Origin: Teretinema sp942493045
GTDB taxonomy: Bacteria; Spirochaetota; Spirochaetia; Treponematales; Treponemataceae
Direction of reading: 5' to 3'
Length of the DNA: 64,000 nt
Assembly (NCBI GenBank): GCA_942493045.1
Contig: OW818665.1
Coordinates: 2,914,001 to 2,978,000, forward strand
Part shown: positions 63,361 to 64,000 of the stretch, one piece after another
How the letters are laid out: each line of letters begins with the position of its first letter
Position numbering within the stretch: position 1 is the first letter of the stretch
Notes under the pieces: model-generated
The model's input: the letters and a program-made list of their open reading frames with translations, nothing else
Told to the model about the DNA's origin: nothing
The model's database searches: none
Translations under genes and position numbers: made by a program

Positions 63361-64000
63361 TTAGTTCCCGCCTGCTTCCCGCAAGAAGCCGCTGAACACC
63401 CAGCCATTGCCCCGGTCGCTGGAAATTTTCACCCAGGAGCCGGTGGCTCCTTCAACGCTGAAACTTTCGTTCAGCCGGAGATGGATCAGGGTGTTCGCTC
63501 CGTCGGGGAGCACGCTGATAATATCATGACCGCTTCCCGGACCGGCCCTCAGGCGCAACCCCTCCGGGCTGATTACCACAGCCGGTCGCGGCGGATCTAC
63601 GTTTGTTACCGCCTGGCCGCTGGGGAGGGAATCGGAGACGCCATCGTAAGAGAATTCCGCTTCCGGCGCTCTTTCCTCGACCAGATGCTCATACAGGGCC
63701 AGCTGGTAACTTTCTCCGGCGACATAGCTGCCGTCGGAAAATACCAGGTAGGCCGTCACCGTGTGCAGCCCCGGCTGCATGGACTCGCCGCTCAGAACCG
63801 GTACCCCTCCGTTACGGGCATAGCCTGTCGCGGTTTCTTCAAGGTAATTATCGTCCAGCACATCCTTGCGCCCGTCGCTAAAACTGAAATGAATACCGGT
63901 CCGCTCGAAAAAAACCTCATACTGCGGAACCTTGGACTGATGATTCACGACTTCCAGCACCAGATAGTAGTGTACCGGCCAGTCTTCGGGAATGCTGTCA
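63361..64000 (-). CDS. SH3-domain secreted protein (5' end outside window)
   Basis: The frame is open past base 64000, so the N-terminus and any signal peptide lie outside. The last ~60 residues (PEGLRLRAGPGSGHDIISVLPDG, then GSWVKISSDRGNGWVFSGFL) form a bacterial SH3 domain, usually for binding wall or ligand. The preceding region is beta-rich. It stands 8 bp before nadR on the same strand and may be part of that operon. Confidence 0.75.
   Translation of the reverse strand, partial: DSIPEDWPVHYYLVLEVVNHQSKVPQYEVFFERTGIHFSFSDGRKDVLDDNYLEETATGYARNGGVPVLSGESMQPGLHTVTAYLVFSDGSYVAGESYQLALYEHLVEERAPEAEFSYDGVSDSLPSGQAVTNVDPPRPAVVISPEGLRLRAGPGSGHDIISVLPDGANTLIHLRLNESFSVEGATGSWVKISSDRGNGWVFSGFLREAGGN

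Overview
The window reads as a spirochaete-like chromosome (termite-gut or rumen Treponema relatives are my best guess). The reasons are lipobox-bearing secreted proteins, a DUF285 repeat lipoprotein, and family-level resemblance of several genes. No rRNA or other phylogenetic marker is present, so the assignment is an inference. Host flanks are GC-rich, most clearly before 1.3 kb and after about 49 kb, while several inserted blocks are strongly AT-rich.

From 1243 to 37311 lies a roughly 36 kb integrated element. It uses the 3' part of a CAT-anticodon tRNA (probably tRNA-Ile2) as its attachment site. The same 42 bp occur at both ends, and paired TTGTGAGCA sites with 12-nt spacing flank each end. 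Next to the tRNA are a tyrosine integrase and an excisionase-like regulator. A head module follows: small and large terminase, portal, a LuxR-like protein, protease, HK97-type capsid and connectors (4.4-11.7 kb). Tail hub or fibre-like genes, endolysin, holin-like and overlapping spanin-like genes run from 24.1 to 30.6 kb. A D5/P4-type primase-helicase is at 30.9-32.3 kb. I see no tail tube or tape-measure gene.

Where the tail tube and tape measure would be expected, an AT-rich cargo (11.7-24.1 kb) encodes a DNA phosphorothioation system. dndB-dndC-dndD-dndE run leftward, and dndA diverges from dndB across a palindromic operator. A convergent rightward operon holds a PLD-helicase, a 68-aa protein, an SMC-like ATPase and a 169-aa protein; its gene set resembles the PbeABCD effector module. 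An HNH endonuclease lies beside it. A second AT-rich cargo (33.8-37.0 kb) next to the right attachment site encodes a PD-(D/E)XK-like nuclease, an atypical kinase-like protein, a membrane-anchored GAF-like protein and a 54-aa peptide. It is a candidate undescribed defence locus. Between primase and cargo is about 0.9 kb of GC-rich, hairpin-dense noncoding DNA.

From 37.3 to 49 kb the chromosome is plastic. It holds two copies of a 248-bp structured repeat whose helices covary, an IS110-family transposase remnant, a DUF285 lipoprotein, AbiE, RelB/YoeB and CcdA/CcdB toxin-antitoxin pairs, a flavodiiron protein, secreted lipoproteins and several decayed genes. From 49.6 kb onward are ordinary-looking host genes. 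The last 8-9 kb is a tightly overlapped leftward operon that joins NadR and PnuC (NAD salvage) to a MoxR ATPase, a protein of unknown fold, a metallopeptidase-vWA protein, a 193-aa protein and an AMP-forming ligase. A radical SAM gene follows downstream.
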